64,000 bases of DNA from Mactromeris polynyma (taxonomy: Eukaryota > Mollusca > Bivalvia > Venerida > Mactridae), in the NCBI GenBank assembly GCA_032209605.1, contig JASFXZ010000026.1, forward strand, positions 6,696,001 to 6,760,000. Direction: 5' to 3'. Positions 1-12,400 of the stretch are shown here, piece by piece. Below the pieces are notes generated by a model. That model had not been told where the DNA came from. It did no database searches and was given only the letters and a program-made list of their open reading frames with translations. Position numbers and translations under genes: made by a program. Position 1 is the stretch's first letter, and every line of letters begins with the position of its first letter.

Positions 1-390
1 AATTTTTGTGTGAAATTGCATTAATTGTCTTGACGTGCCTGTGGGTCGTCTCGAGATTTTAAACGAATTGTTCGTTCGTAAACAATATTTCCTAGTACAT
101 TTAATTGATTCCACTTAATGCATTGTTACACACCTTTATATTCTTCATGTAAAATATTTTGACTGAACGTTGTACATGTAGATCTATGATTTAGTGTTTT
201 CAGTTTCACCTCACATACATGTCGCGCGTGTATAGGCCTACATCCATTATATTTCTACATTTGATGTTAACATAGGTAAAATTCGTGAAAATTAAGATTG
301 ACTGCTATAACTGTGACAATTCAAACCCCGCAAAGGTAATCAGACATCAACGGATGATGTCGCATTGTTTACGAGTAGACTGGTGTCTCT

Positions 391-772
391 AGATAGTTCC
401 CTCATCTACAATATTTACCTACCTTGCCTTTAATCATCAGCCATTTCGACAGGCAAAACTGATAAGCACCTAAATGAGTAATTCCTAAATTTGTGATAAT
501 GAGAAACTACCAAGATAATTTGCATGTGACAACCACTTTTTCTACGACTTTCTGAGCCAACTGCCCACATGAGCATAATGAATAAGTTACTTTTGTATAT
601 CATGTATAAAAGTAACTTATAATAATAATAATAATAGTAACTTATATAATAAAGCTTATTAATTTATCATCGTTTACATTATATATTCCCTATAAACTTT
701 AAGGAAATTGCCGATCAATATGACTGCCTATTCAGAACAAGGGAGGTAAATGTTGCAAATGTGGGAAGTAAA
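391..772. mobile_element. Inverted-repeat element family C copy
   Basis: Ends are TAGTTCCCTCATCTACAATA and its inverse (GAGGTAAATGTTGCAAATGT). Interior blocks GACAACCACTTTTTCTACGA and TTTAAGGAAATTGCC are shared with copies at 41.2, 48.6 and 55.9 kb. A short AATAATAAT tract is inserted near 620-640. Confidence 0.75.
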
Positions 773-964
773 TAAATTGAGAATAACATTATTGTGTCAA
801 TATTTTCCAAAAACATGTTGTCATTAGCTGACCACTAGAACAATTTGTATTCCCCCGTTAGTTTGATTAATCATTATAAAATGTACTCTAATTCAGCATC
901 AAATAGCAATCTACCATCACACAATGCTCCTGTGGGGCACAGGCTATGTCCGATATAGCTCTTA

Positions 965-1145
965 TACAGTCAAACCTCCAAAATATTACCACCCTTGGGA
1001 CCCTTGAAAAATCGTCTTATTTTTGAGGTGGTCTTACTATGGAGGTTGAGTAAAAAGCAACGTAGGAAAATGGACTTGAAAATTGTGTTCTTGTTGTTGA
1101 GGTGGAATTATTATTTAAGAGGTCTTTAAATGAGGTTTCACTGTT
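965..1145 (+). mobile_element. MITE family A copy ('cagtaaaacctcaataa..' ends), diverged
   Basis: Element of about 180 bp starting ACAGTCAAACCTCC and ending GAGGTTTCACTGT, with the shared core ACCCTTGGGACCCTTGAAAA and AATGGACTTGAAAATTGTGT. At least 11 further copies occur in the window. The ends are mutually inverted, and TA flanks the best copies. Confidence 0.8.
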
Positions 1146-1439
1146 ATCAAATTCGTTTTAACCAAACACGGATCTATTATAAATAGAAAATTAAAGAGAC
1201 ATAATTATGTTTCCGTTTGGTGCGAACATTTCATTTACATAGACAGGTAATAATCATATTCGGATAAAAAAAATATTTATAATCACAAAGTCACGATCAT
1301 TTCAGAATCCGGACATTACATTTGCCACATTTTACGCCAAGCAGAAAACGCCGCAAAGCGCACAGCAAAATCAAAACGGCACTTAGATGTACGAACAAGC
1401 AAGCATGCATAAATTATGGATGATTTCAAGAGGAGAAGA

Positions 1440-1579
1440 CACGGACATTATAAACCTATACGTCCGTGGTGAAGATAAGCGTTCCGCAAATGATCGCCCA
1501 TGAGTAGTGTTTAACACACGTTCTTTCGGCGAATTTTGCATCACGGAAACACGGACCTATATGCCTATATAGGTCCGTG
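1440..1579. repeat. CACGGAC-ended palindromic region
   Basis: Two small hairpins: CACGGAC..GTCCGTG at 1440-1468 and a perfect 13-bp-arm palindrome CACGGACCTATAT/ATATAGGTCCGTG at 1550-1579. Probably remnants of the element type seen at 44.2 kb. Confidence 0.5.
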
Positions 1580-1796
1580 ACGGAAATAAATAGAATGTTC
1601 ACAAAGATTTGTTCTAAACATTTTTGAAATTAACCCGCGAGTTTCAGAGATTTCTACGTCAGTGACTGTAAATGGTTGTGCTTAACGAAAATAAATGACG
1701 GAACATTTTATCACGGACATAAGCTATACGTTATTTATCGAAATCGAATGGGTTTTTTCCAAATGTTTGACTAAAATTTAAAAAATTGTAAAAGTA

Positions 1797-1868
1797 GGGC
1801 TCGTCCGGGATTTGAACCCGGGACCTCTCGCACCCTAAGCGAGAATCATACCCCTAGACCAACGAGCC
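1797..1868 (-). tRNA. tRNA-Pro (anticodon AGG)
   Basis: On the minus strand the 72-nt sequence starts GGCTCGTTGGTCTAGGGGTA and folds as a full cloverleaf. The acceptor stem GGCTCGT pairs with ACGAGCC. The anticodon arm is CTCGC-TTAGGGT-GCGAG, with AGG at positions 34-36. The T arm is CCGGG-TTCAAAT-CCCGG. The A box (TGGTCTAGGGG) and B box (GGTTCAAATCC) match RNA polymerase III consensus. A TTTT run just after the 3' end can serve as terminator. No intron. It appears functional. Confidence 0.96.
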
Positions 1869-3104
1869 AGATGCACTACTGACAGAGAAAGATTGATATT
1901 ATACTTTAAAGTCATGTGACTCTTCATGTGATAAGTAGGCGTTTGTATAACTCAGACCAAGGAGGAAGTTTTAATAACGAAAGTGTCGTTGAATTTAACG
2001 AACATTGTTTTTTCTATTCCAATGCCCAGTTATATTGTTGGAAATAATAGAAATTTAAAAACATGTGAAACTGTCTGGACGTGTAAACAAGTTTTTGCCT
2101 ATAATTATTTTTTTGCAGCCGCTATTTGCTAAACTTCATCGGCGTTATTGGACGCTTATAAAAGGAATTAAGGTATGGAAACAGACCTTTTTTGTCTGGC
2201 TGTATTTTTATTTATAACAGGGTAAGGTTCATTTTATCAACGAAAGATGAATGACATGTTACAAAAATGAACCATTTGTGGAATAAACCATATTGTAGTA
2301 ATCTAAACGTCAAGTTTAATACTAAACTGTAGCTACAATGTTACATTTTACATCTGTCAGTTTCTGTGCATTGAATGGGATTTCGTTGAACCTGTGTTGT
2401 TCTAGATCTGTTATGGAAGTGGTTCTATTTGAAATTCATAAACAGAAGAGGTCAAAATGTGGCCTTTTGAAAGATCCAGGGGTCAAAGTGTCAACTCACA
2501 GGTCAAATGGAACCCCTGTGTTCAATGAAGAACTTGAAGAAGAAAGCCCTTATTTCTTCCTTCACTTCGGTGAAAGGGATTCATTTGGTCTTTCACTGTG
2601 CTTGGTTCTTCAGCCCTTTGAACTTATTCCAGTCTGATATGAGTTCGCAAAATTTTAGATATATAGGAAATGGTTTATTGCCGATGTGCAAAATTCCCTT
2701 CTTCAAATATCAGTGTGATTTTTGGTGATTTTTCTTACTTATATATACTTGTCAGTCAGTTTTGATTATTTTTTATTTATGTATTCTTAATATTAGGACA
2801 AACCAAATTCTATATATGTTTACCATCGGGTTCATTTTTCGAAACCTATATCTACCAGGCAGGAAAAAACAATGTGTCAAATTGACAGTCGATAAAAAAA
2901 ATCTTCTGTATCTACAATATCTTCCCACAAACAAAGACATAATACATCAAGACATAAAATACAAACTGCTAGTTAAACCTGCTAAGTACCAAGTAAATAG
3001 ATACAATGCTTTTTTAAGCTTTTGAAAATTGTCTTTGGCAACCTGGCGCATTGTTATCAGCTAAATGGGTCAATGTTTTATTATCTTTACTGGGGATTTT
3101 TCAT

Positions 3105-3272
3105 ACAGTTAAACCTCAATAATATGACCACCATCGGGACCCTTGAAAACTGGTCTTCTTATTGAGGTTGTCTTCATATTGAGGTTGAATAAACAGCAAA
3201 ACATTGAAAATTGTGTTCCTAATATTGAGCTGGTTTTATTATTGAGGTGGTCGTTAGGTGAGGTTTAACTGT
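3105..3272 (+). mobile_element. MITE family A copy
   Basis: ACAGTTAAACCTCAATAATA start, GGTGAGGTTTAACTGTA end, same GGGACCCTTGAAAACTGGTC core. It lies about 200 bp upstream of the SLC35F6 start codon. Confidence 0.85.
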
Positions 3273-3466
3273 ATTTGTTTTTTTAGACAAAAACCTACCC
3301 ACATGTGGACGCTAAACAGATCCATGTTTTTTAACATCTTATTATCAAAGGTGAAAGTTCTTTGCCAATTTAAATTTATAAAATTTGTTTTATTTTTAGG
3401 CCCACATGTGATTGCTAAGATTTTAGACATCAAACTACGTATTCGTAAGAACCCGAGGAAATCAAT

Positions 3467-6400
3467 ATGGCATGGACAACAAAGCAGATTGTTTTGGCGG
3501 TCGTCATGGTGATTACAGGATCTATCAATACTTTGTCAACAAAGTAAGTTTTTTCATTCACTAATTTTCTTATTTTTCACCCAGTTTATTTTTTCTTGAT
3601 TTAGAAGAAATAACTGAAATTAATAAAATAAAATCATCACTATTGAGCCCTATAATTATTTTGTAGGTCGTAAACTACATGTAGTGTGATATACATGACA
3701 AAGACCATAGTAGCAACCTTTTCAATAATGTAGAGAAATAATCTAAAAAATGATATTACAATGTATGATGTTAAAAAAATCTCAACCTGTTGCCATTTTT
3801 GTTGACTTCTTAAATATTGGTGATACACAAGCTATATTTCATCCCCATATCTTCCGGCTACCACAATCAACGGTGACTAGTTATCCCCATGAGATATCAC
3901 TCCCCAGACCATAACCGAACCACCCCCAAACCTATCCCTCTCGAGAAAGCAAGCGGTGGCAAAGCGTTCCCCACGACGTCGGTATTCATGACCTGTTGCC
4001 ATTTTGTTGACTTTTTAAATAATGATGACAACCCCATTTCGATTACCCAATAGGCTTCGTTTTCCAACTCTCCAAATTGCCCATTTGAAGTCTTTTTGCT
4101 GTGCAAAAAAATTAAACAAGAATGTGTCAAAATCATTTTGTGAAATTGACCACAATTTTATGTAACAGCTCTGCAATATAAGAATAATAAATTATTGTTA
4201 TTTGTATACATGTCAAAAATTCCCTAGTTGACAATTTATTGAGAAAAATTCCCACTCTGACAAGGAGACTTTTCCCAATAACCCTAGAAAAAGCCCAATC
4301 CTGTTTATCCATGCTCAAATCTTGCCTGCTCTACTTTCAAGCCATCATCAACAACTCAACAACAAGATTATGTTTGTTTAAATAAGTTTGATGATTTTAT
4401 CACAAACAAGATAGCAGATTGATTAGCTAAATATAGTATTTTTACAAACATTAAATTATTGAACATATTTTAACATACAAATGTACATGTATATGGCCAT
4501 CAATGTGCACTTCAGAACAAGTGCATGTATTAGTAAACAACTCCTTGCTTTGGTAACCGAAGTACTTCGCATTGATGCGTCTTTGTCATAGATTTATTTA
4601 TTTAAGTAATATATCACCATTATGTTATAACAATAACATTCAATTTAACGCTCAAGTTCTGAATAATAATCTAACTTTGAATTACTGTGTATTTTACCAA
4701 TGTTGTAAAATAACAGAATATTTATAACAGATTTGTCACAGTTTAGCAGAGAAGCTGTGTTCTACTTGTTTTCATCTTCTCTTTATTTTGTGGTTTCAAT
4801 GTTCTATAATGGCTAAAGTACACATAATCGGTTGTCACATTCAGGTGGGCAGACAGATCTGAGGCAGTTGGTACTAATAAAGGGGAACCAAGAAAATTTG
4901 ATCATCCTTTCTTACAGGTTTGTATTGTGAAAAATTTCAGTTATATTGCTCTTATTATACTACTGCATAATTGATAAAGCCATCCTTAAAAAAATTTTTG
5001 TTTGCAGTTTCACAAACGACTCATGAAAAATGCTGCGACTCAAATTTATGATTCAGGTTCATGGATGAATTATATTTTAGTCTTTTAGCCATTAAAAACC
5101 TACCCACTGTTAAAATTCAGGGTTGTGTAACCGCAAACAAACAGTTATTTAAGGATAACCTATTTAAGTTTGTGATTTGGAAATCCGGCTTTTGTCAAGC
5201 TATTCAGTATAACCATCAGATCAAAAGCATTCTTACCAGCCTAATCTATATACATTGTACATGTAACACTATTTTGAAACTAAATATAGAAAATTAATTG
5301 GCTGTAAAATTATGCCAATGGAAGTTAGCAATATCCTATTAATTTGTCTGAGTAATATAAACACTTGATTTCAAATTGTATCCAAACATCTTTTACGCAG
5401 ATTGTATGAAACTTCTCAAGTTGAGAGTTTTCTGAAGTCCAATATGTCTTATATAATTAAATTGCAACTGATGTTGGAACAAATATGTATACATCTAGTT
5501 TACATGGTAACACATTTGAGAAGCTTTGTGTCTTATTACACATAATGTATTAGTTTGTGACAGATTTCAATTGAGATCTTCTTGAGATCAGGGACAGATC
5601 TATGTAAAGTTACAGGGGTGTCAATAACAGCCGGGAGCCAGTAAAATAACCCCGTAACTTAAGCAGGCTGTCAAGCAGTCCTTATTTTTCCTACTTTTTC
5701 CTTATTTTCCTTATTTTTTTATTTCTTCCTACTTTTTCCTACTTTTTGGTCCAAAACTCCTGAAATTTTCTACTTTTGGGTTCAAATTGTGTACATGACA
5801 GAGACCTTATATTAATAGTCAGAAAATGGTAGTATATTTGTTGGATATTTTCAATTGGGAGTGCATAGAAGACTGGAATCATCTTGTGAGACTGTACAGA
5901 CTGGGGGTGCAGACTGTGGGCCTGTGGCTGCTTACTTAATGATCATACATGCCAAGGTGAAAGATGTATGAGAGTCAAAAGACCTGTCTATGTAGTCTCG
6001 TCAAGAAGTATTCTAGTTAGCAATTTATGTCTGTGAGCAATGCAAAGTTCTGCACAAACATATGTAAAAACTCCTATGTTTTTTAGTACAAATTCCTTAT
6101 TTTTCCTACGTTGCTCCTACTTTTTGGTAAATTGTATTCCTACTTTTTGAAAGAAGTTCGCTTGACAGCCTGCTGAAGCATCATCACCAGGCTAATGTTC
6201 ATGTATGAGTGATCATAATTAAAGGGATTACCCCCAGACCCCTGCCTACTTATGATGATTTCCCTGCTAATTCTAAAATTAGTGATACCCTGGATGTTGT
6301 ACATTGTATATGTCTGTTTTTTTGGTTATACATGAATGCATAGTTTTATACCTTTTTTTCATTCTTGTAAGCAATTAATCCATGACCAACTTTCTGTAAC

Positions 6401-9400
6401 AGGTTTTGTATATTACGTTTATATAAAATTGATTTTTTTAGTTAAATTTACTGCCGAATATAGGCTGTTTCCCTTACCAAAAAGTGTCCATTTCCCCAAA
6501 ATTCATAATTTTTCCCCAATTCTTTGTTGCAGGCAGTTTAATTTTTTTCAAATGAATTCACTGTAATGTATGTATTTATTTTGCAGGCAGTTGGTATGTT
6601 CATTGGTGAGTTTACATGCTTAATTGTTTATGTAATACTCCTGTGCTGTAGACGTCGTGGAGGGGGAACCAGGCAGGTACAAGCAGAAGACCAAGATCAG
6701 GGGAACCAGACTGACAGACCTCGTAGATTTAATCCTCTGATATTCCTACCTGCAGCTCTCTGTGATATGTGTGGCACTTCAGTGATGTATATAGGATTAA
6801 ATCTGACCTATGCTTCCAGTTTTCAGATGTTAAGAGGTAACCAGCTTATGTAATCAGTAAACGAGCAGTCATCGATACAAGGAAAGTGCTTGAGATAACG
6901 ATATGCCTGTCATATCGATGTTTTTAGTAGCTGTCATGTTGATTATAAGATATATGTTATGCTTTGTAATAGTTTTTGTTAGTAAATGCATTGAAATAAA
7001 TGATAAAAAGGACTTACAAAAATATTGTGTGACCTTACAATTATTGATTTACGGTGCATTACTGCGTCAAAATCATGTCCAGTTCAAAACTTTGTCTACT
7101 GTCCAATTTTGAAATAACTTGGTAGAGACTAACTAAAGTTATTGTGAGTAATTATAACAGTGATTATATAACGAAGTATATACATGCAAATTATTTTATT
7201 TAGGTGCTGTCATAATCTTTACGGCTCTATTATCGGTGGCATTTCTCGGCCGCGTAATCAAGAAACATATGTGGATAGGAATGTTTACTGTGTTGGTAGG
7301 ACTTCTACTTGTTGGATTGGCGGACATCTTCTTTGGTACTAAGGATGCGGATACTCCAACCAATACCAATGGAATTATAGCTGGTAATGATTTTTCGTGT
7401 ATTTTTCTAGTATGTAACTATTGGTTCTAGGTTGAAACCACTGGCAGGTCCAAGCCTTACATGCATGTCTGAGTATAAATACAAAAATATACAGATATTT
7501 AATTACAAGATGTTCAAATAAGCAATTCTGATTTATTGCATTCTATGATGATGATATTTAAAAACAAAGAATAAAACACAATCAAAACCAGAAAGTGACC
7601 AAAACATTGCACCCCCCCCCCCCCTGTAAGCCCAAATCTTGGATCCTCCCCATGGGCACCCTTCGAAAGTCACAACCACACTACAACACCTAATAAGACA
7701 AGAGTACTGGTTTTTCAAGGAAACTGATGGGAGAGTGATTCAAATGATAAAATAATCATACTCCAGTAATGCTTTCATCATGATTGAATTTGAATAAATT
7801 GATTACCATCCTATTACTCGGACAATTAACCTGGTTCTCTATTAGCATTATTTCACAGTAGACTGATTATCTAAATTTGTATTCGTCTCTAATTCGGTTA
7901 ACTTCTGTTCTCGTCATATTGATGTTCACAATTGGTCATTTAATAATATATAATGAAAGAAATCCACAAAAGCAATGATTTCCGTAACTGCATCGAAAAA
8001 TACCAATGCTGCACGATTCTGTCACGGAAAATTCTATAGTCATCGTAAACAATGTGTTATATATTCATGCATAAAGGTCAGGATCAGGTTGATATGTTCG
8101 GACTATAATTAGAATATAAGTTACATATTTATTGAATAATTTAGTGGTAAGAAGAGGCAGTTTGTATATGATATTACTTCCAAAAAAATAGGGAAGGTAC
8201 TGATAGGGAATTTTTAATGTATACATGTAGCCTTTTCATTGGTGCTGACAAAGATATTTTTCATGTTCAGCTAACTGAAAGCTTGTTACTATGTTATTAA
8301 ACAGTCGGACCTCGTTCATTCGAATTTGTCGGGTCCGAAATATTATTTGTATAATACATGATTTCGAATAGCCCATTTCAATTCGACTTGCATAAGAAGA
8401 TACATCGAGATTTGATATTTATTTCGGATGAGACCAAGTATTCGGATAGAAGGATGTCGAATAACTGAAGTCCTACTGTAATTGTATGAGTTGTTAATTA
8501 TTTGATACTATTGGTGTACCACTGCAAAACAACAATTACAAAATAAAAATTCTATGAAGTACCAGTAATCAGAAAAAAGATGTGCTATTTGCCATCAAAT
8601 TTTTAAGATATTAATCAATACTTTTGGCTGGAAATCTCACCTTCTTAAGGTTAGTCACTGTACTGACTGATTTGTGAATTATGCATGAAATGAAATTACG
8701 TTATCACTGAGAATTATCAAGATACTAAATGATCACCTATGTTATTGTTATTGGTTATTTTGCAGGTGACTTGTTGATTATTATGGCCCAAGTGATTGTG
8801 TCAGTACAAATGGTGTATGAGGAAAGGTTTATTGGACGTTACAATGTTCATCCTTTGGCTGCTGTTGGCTGGGAAGGTACAGTAAAACCACACTTAAATA
8901 CCACCTCAATAATAAGACCACCTCAAAATTAAGAACACAATTTTCAAGTCCATTTTCTTTGTTTTGCTCTTTATTCAACCTCGATATTAAGACCATCTCA
9001 ATAAGAAGACCAGTTTTCAAGGGTCTCAAGTGTGGTCTTATAATTGAGGTTTAGTGTACATGAAATTGTGTAATGAAGCTTTAAAGTTATACATGGTTAG
9101 AAATTTTTTGATAAAATGCAGTTTGATATCGACGATATTGATATATCGAGAGACAAATATTGAAGTTATATCAATTACATTTGTTTTATTTCTTTAATAG
9201 GCTATTAACTGCTATTTTGCTGTATGTTTAGGTGTGTTTGCCAAACGTATTTAAATGTTCAACATGTATTTTTATGATAACAAGATACCATTTAAGTAAT
9301 TAATCCACATTTTTCTATTCTTGTATTATATTATATTGCCGACATTTGGAATGCACTATCCACTTGAGCACTGTTTAACAAGCAGCTGACTACAAAGCGA

Positions 9401-12400
9401 CAATATGCTATTTTGGCACATTGTTAGACTTAACCCATTGTCCTGTATTTTCTCACCATCATATCAATACTTGCAAGTGTGTGTTGACAGAAAAACATCT
9501 CTGATGTACCGATATCGATTATATCAATGACAGTCCCAATAGAATCGAAACAAAACAAATCGACCTACCATCCCACTTTGGCTATTAGGGATACTGCCAA
9601 CAAACATTTTCTTACAGCCTTGAGTGATAGGGATGCTTGTTTGATAACACCCCTTTTTTATGGCAAATTTGGGGCCGATATTTAACCCCATTAGGAGTAA
9701 GAGTATAATTATTTTCCCACCAGTAAAATTATTTTTTACCAGTTATTTCCCTGCAGTAGTCATATTTTCTTCCTCCAAATGTAAGTATTGGCGCTGCGTT
9801 TTAGACACTTAAAACAATCTATAAAACAGAAAATAAACCAGTTTTGCTTAATTTATCTCACATCCAAACAATAAATGTGGAAATATGAAATCCTGTAAAT
9901 TCCAGAATTTGGCAATTTACGACGCAAATTTCCCTTTTCAAAATGCCCTGCCATAATTCCCAAAAATCTAAAAAAAAAGGGCTGTGATATGTCGGTAATA
10001 TTATGAATAATACCTGAGATACATGTAATGTTTTATGTTGCACTATTTCAGGATTCTTTGGTGGTATCATTCTTGGTCTACTCTTGATACCATTTTACTA
10101 TATAAATGCTGGAACATTCAGTACCACAGATGGACATAGACTGGAAAATGTTCCTGATGCTATTGAGCAGATGAAAAATAATTGGCATATAATTCTTGCT
10201 ACAATTGGTATGTGCTATAAACTGTTTTTGGAATCACACTATTACAGGAGGGCTGAAAGCCACACAGGTCTGTCTGCTTCATTATTTATAAGCAGATACG
10301 ATATTTACGCTTTCAGTCCTCCAATTGTTCTCTAAATGCTAAAAATATATCTTCGTGCCTCATTTGTGTCTAAAACATGTTCCTTATCAGTCAAACTTAG
10401 CCTGATGTCTGCCATTCTTTTCATATTAAGACATTTTCATCGAACGTGTACAAGTACCAGTAACCTTAAAAAAACTAAGTTTGGCGCCCAGTCTCAGAAC
10501 TTCAGACTACATTCAGGTTCAACCAATCAGAAGGCTCGAGTTTGAGATTTTTTATTATCCCCGACTCAGTTCTTTTGAAATGAAACTTTTTCGTGCCTGT
10601 TAAAGGTCTTTTTTGAGGGAAGTAAAATAATCAAATGAACCTAAACTTGCATCTGGTTGGCAGATACTGGTGTACATTTGGGATGGTCTGGTGATTACTA
10701 GTTTTGGGAGTCAACTGTATGTTCTGAGTCATTTTATTCAATGAAAAGTTTCTGAAAAAAGTTTAGAGAAATCCTAAAAAATAATGCTGATTACTTCAAA
10801 TAAGACTAAAATATTTACAAGGGGTTAATGCAGGAATCGCATTAAAGCGGGATTTTTCATTTTGACAATGGCAATTTTGCAGTAGGATGTATGTTTATAG
10901 AGTAAGTAAATGTCGCTTTTGACTACCATTCATTGTATTGTTTGAAGTATTATGTAGGTATGGTTATAAGATTTGACCTAGTGACCTAGTTTTTTACCCA
11001 TATTTAAATTTGTCCAGGATGTCATGTGGACAAATAATCTGACAAAGTTTCATGAAGATTGGATAAAAACTGTTGAATTTATGGCATGGTAAACAAATTG
11101 AAAACGACCTCCAACAGTATGCGGTGTTTTGCGGACTGTTGTTGTTAACAATTCAACTCAAACCCTAACTTTTTTAGAAAGAATTACATTCACCGTTTGA
11201 ATATTCTTTTATATTTTTATTTCATTGGCAGAATTGTCAAAGATCTTGGTATGCAGTTATAAATCTGAATTTTGGACGCCAGTCTCAGAGTGAGCTTAAC
11301 TTATTCTTAAAATTGACCAATGGCATGGCTGCATTCTGCAACTGGTCTTCATCATCAGTATTATAACCTTGGGTCTTGTTTTCTGGAACATTTACACCAT
11401 ATTAAACATTAATAAACTCATGTTCAAGTATTTGTTACCAGTCTTTGTTGTTATTTCAGGTAATATATTAAGTATCGCTTTCTTCAACTTTGCTGGTATA
11501 AGCGTAACCAAGGAAATGAGTGCCACGACAAGAATGGTGTTAGATAGTGTTAGAACCATTGTTATCTGGGCTGCGACCCTTTTATTGCAATGGCAACACT
11601 TTCAGGTGTTACAAGTAAGTTGTCTGTTTACTGTATAATTCAGTTTAATTCTATTGAAAGTACATCTTCATAAGTATATGCATACCACTCCATGATTTCT
11701 CGTATTTACACCGGTGCTGGAACACTCTATCTTACACCCCCCCATGTAGGATGAGTCTCGTGCTGATGACGTCACAAAAAGACGTCACGTAACATTGAAT
11801 AATGAATGAATTTGTCAAATAATACGTTACTACATGTATAAGCAAAACTCCCTCTAAACTTTAGTCATTTTATTCAATCTCGTCCTTTATTCTTAAAAAA
11901 GATATGCAAGAAAAATGATCTTTCACTGGCTTCATGTGTTGATGAAAATATCCGGCACTCGGGTAACTGTTTTCGCGGGTACTCAGCAGAACCTTGTTCC
12001 CACCAAAACAGTAACCCTCATGCCAGATATTTCTATCTGTACTGGAAGCCAGCGAAAGATTCTGATGAAAGAAAACACATGAAGCTACATTAGAGGCTTA
12101 TTTTCAACAAAACAACAATATACTGAACTAACGAAATTGAAACAGAAAAACACTTGACTGTCACAGCAAAAAGTGATTTATATGTACAGTCAGACCTTGT
12201 TCATTAGAGTTCATCGGGTCCGAAATTTTGAATAGTACATGGTTTCGAATGATTTTGCATGACCCTGATTATTCGGATAGAAGGTCGTCGAATAAAGGAG
12301 GTTCGGCTGTATGTCGTACTTCAATGAAATTATCTTTAATTTCCTATTTGTCTTTAACCTAGGATTGAATCTTTGTCATTTTCTTGTACACTTTAACTGG

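Noticed and set aside
2338..2728. Plus-strand frames of 99 and 73 residues upstream of SLC35F6
   Set aside because: Part of the region recurs at 42.8 kb as non-coding repeat, and the frames have no continuation by splicing.
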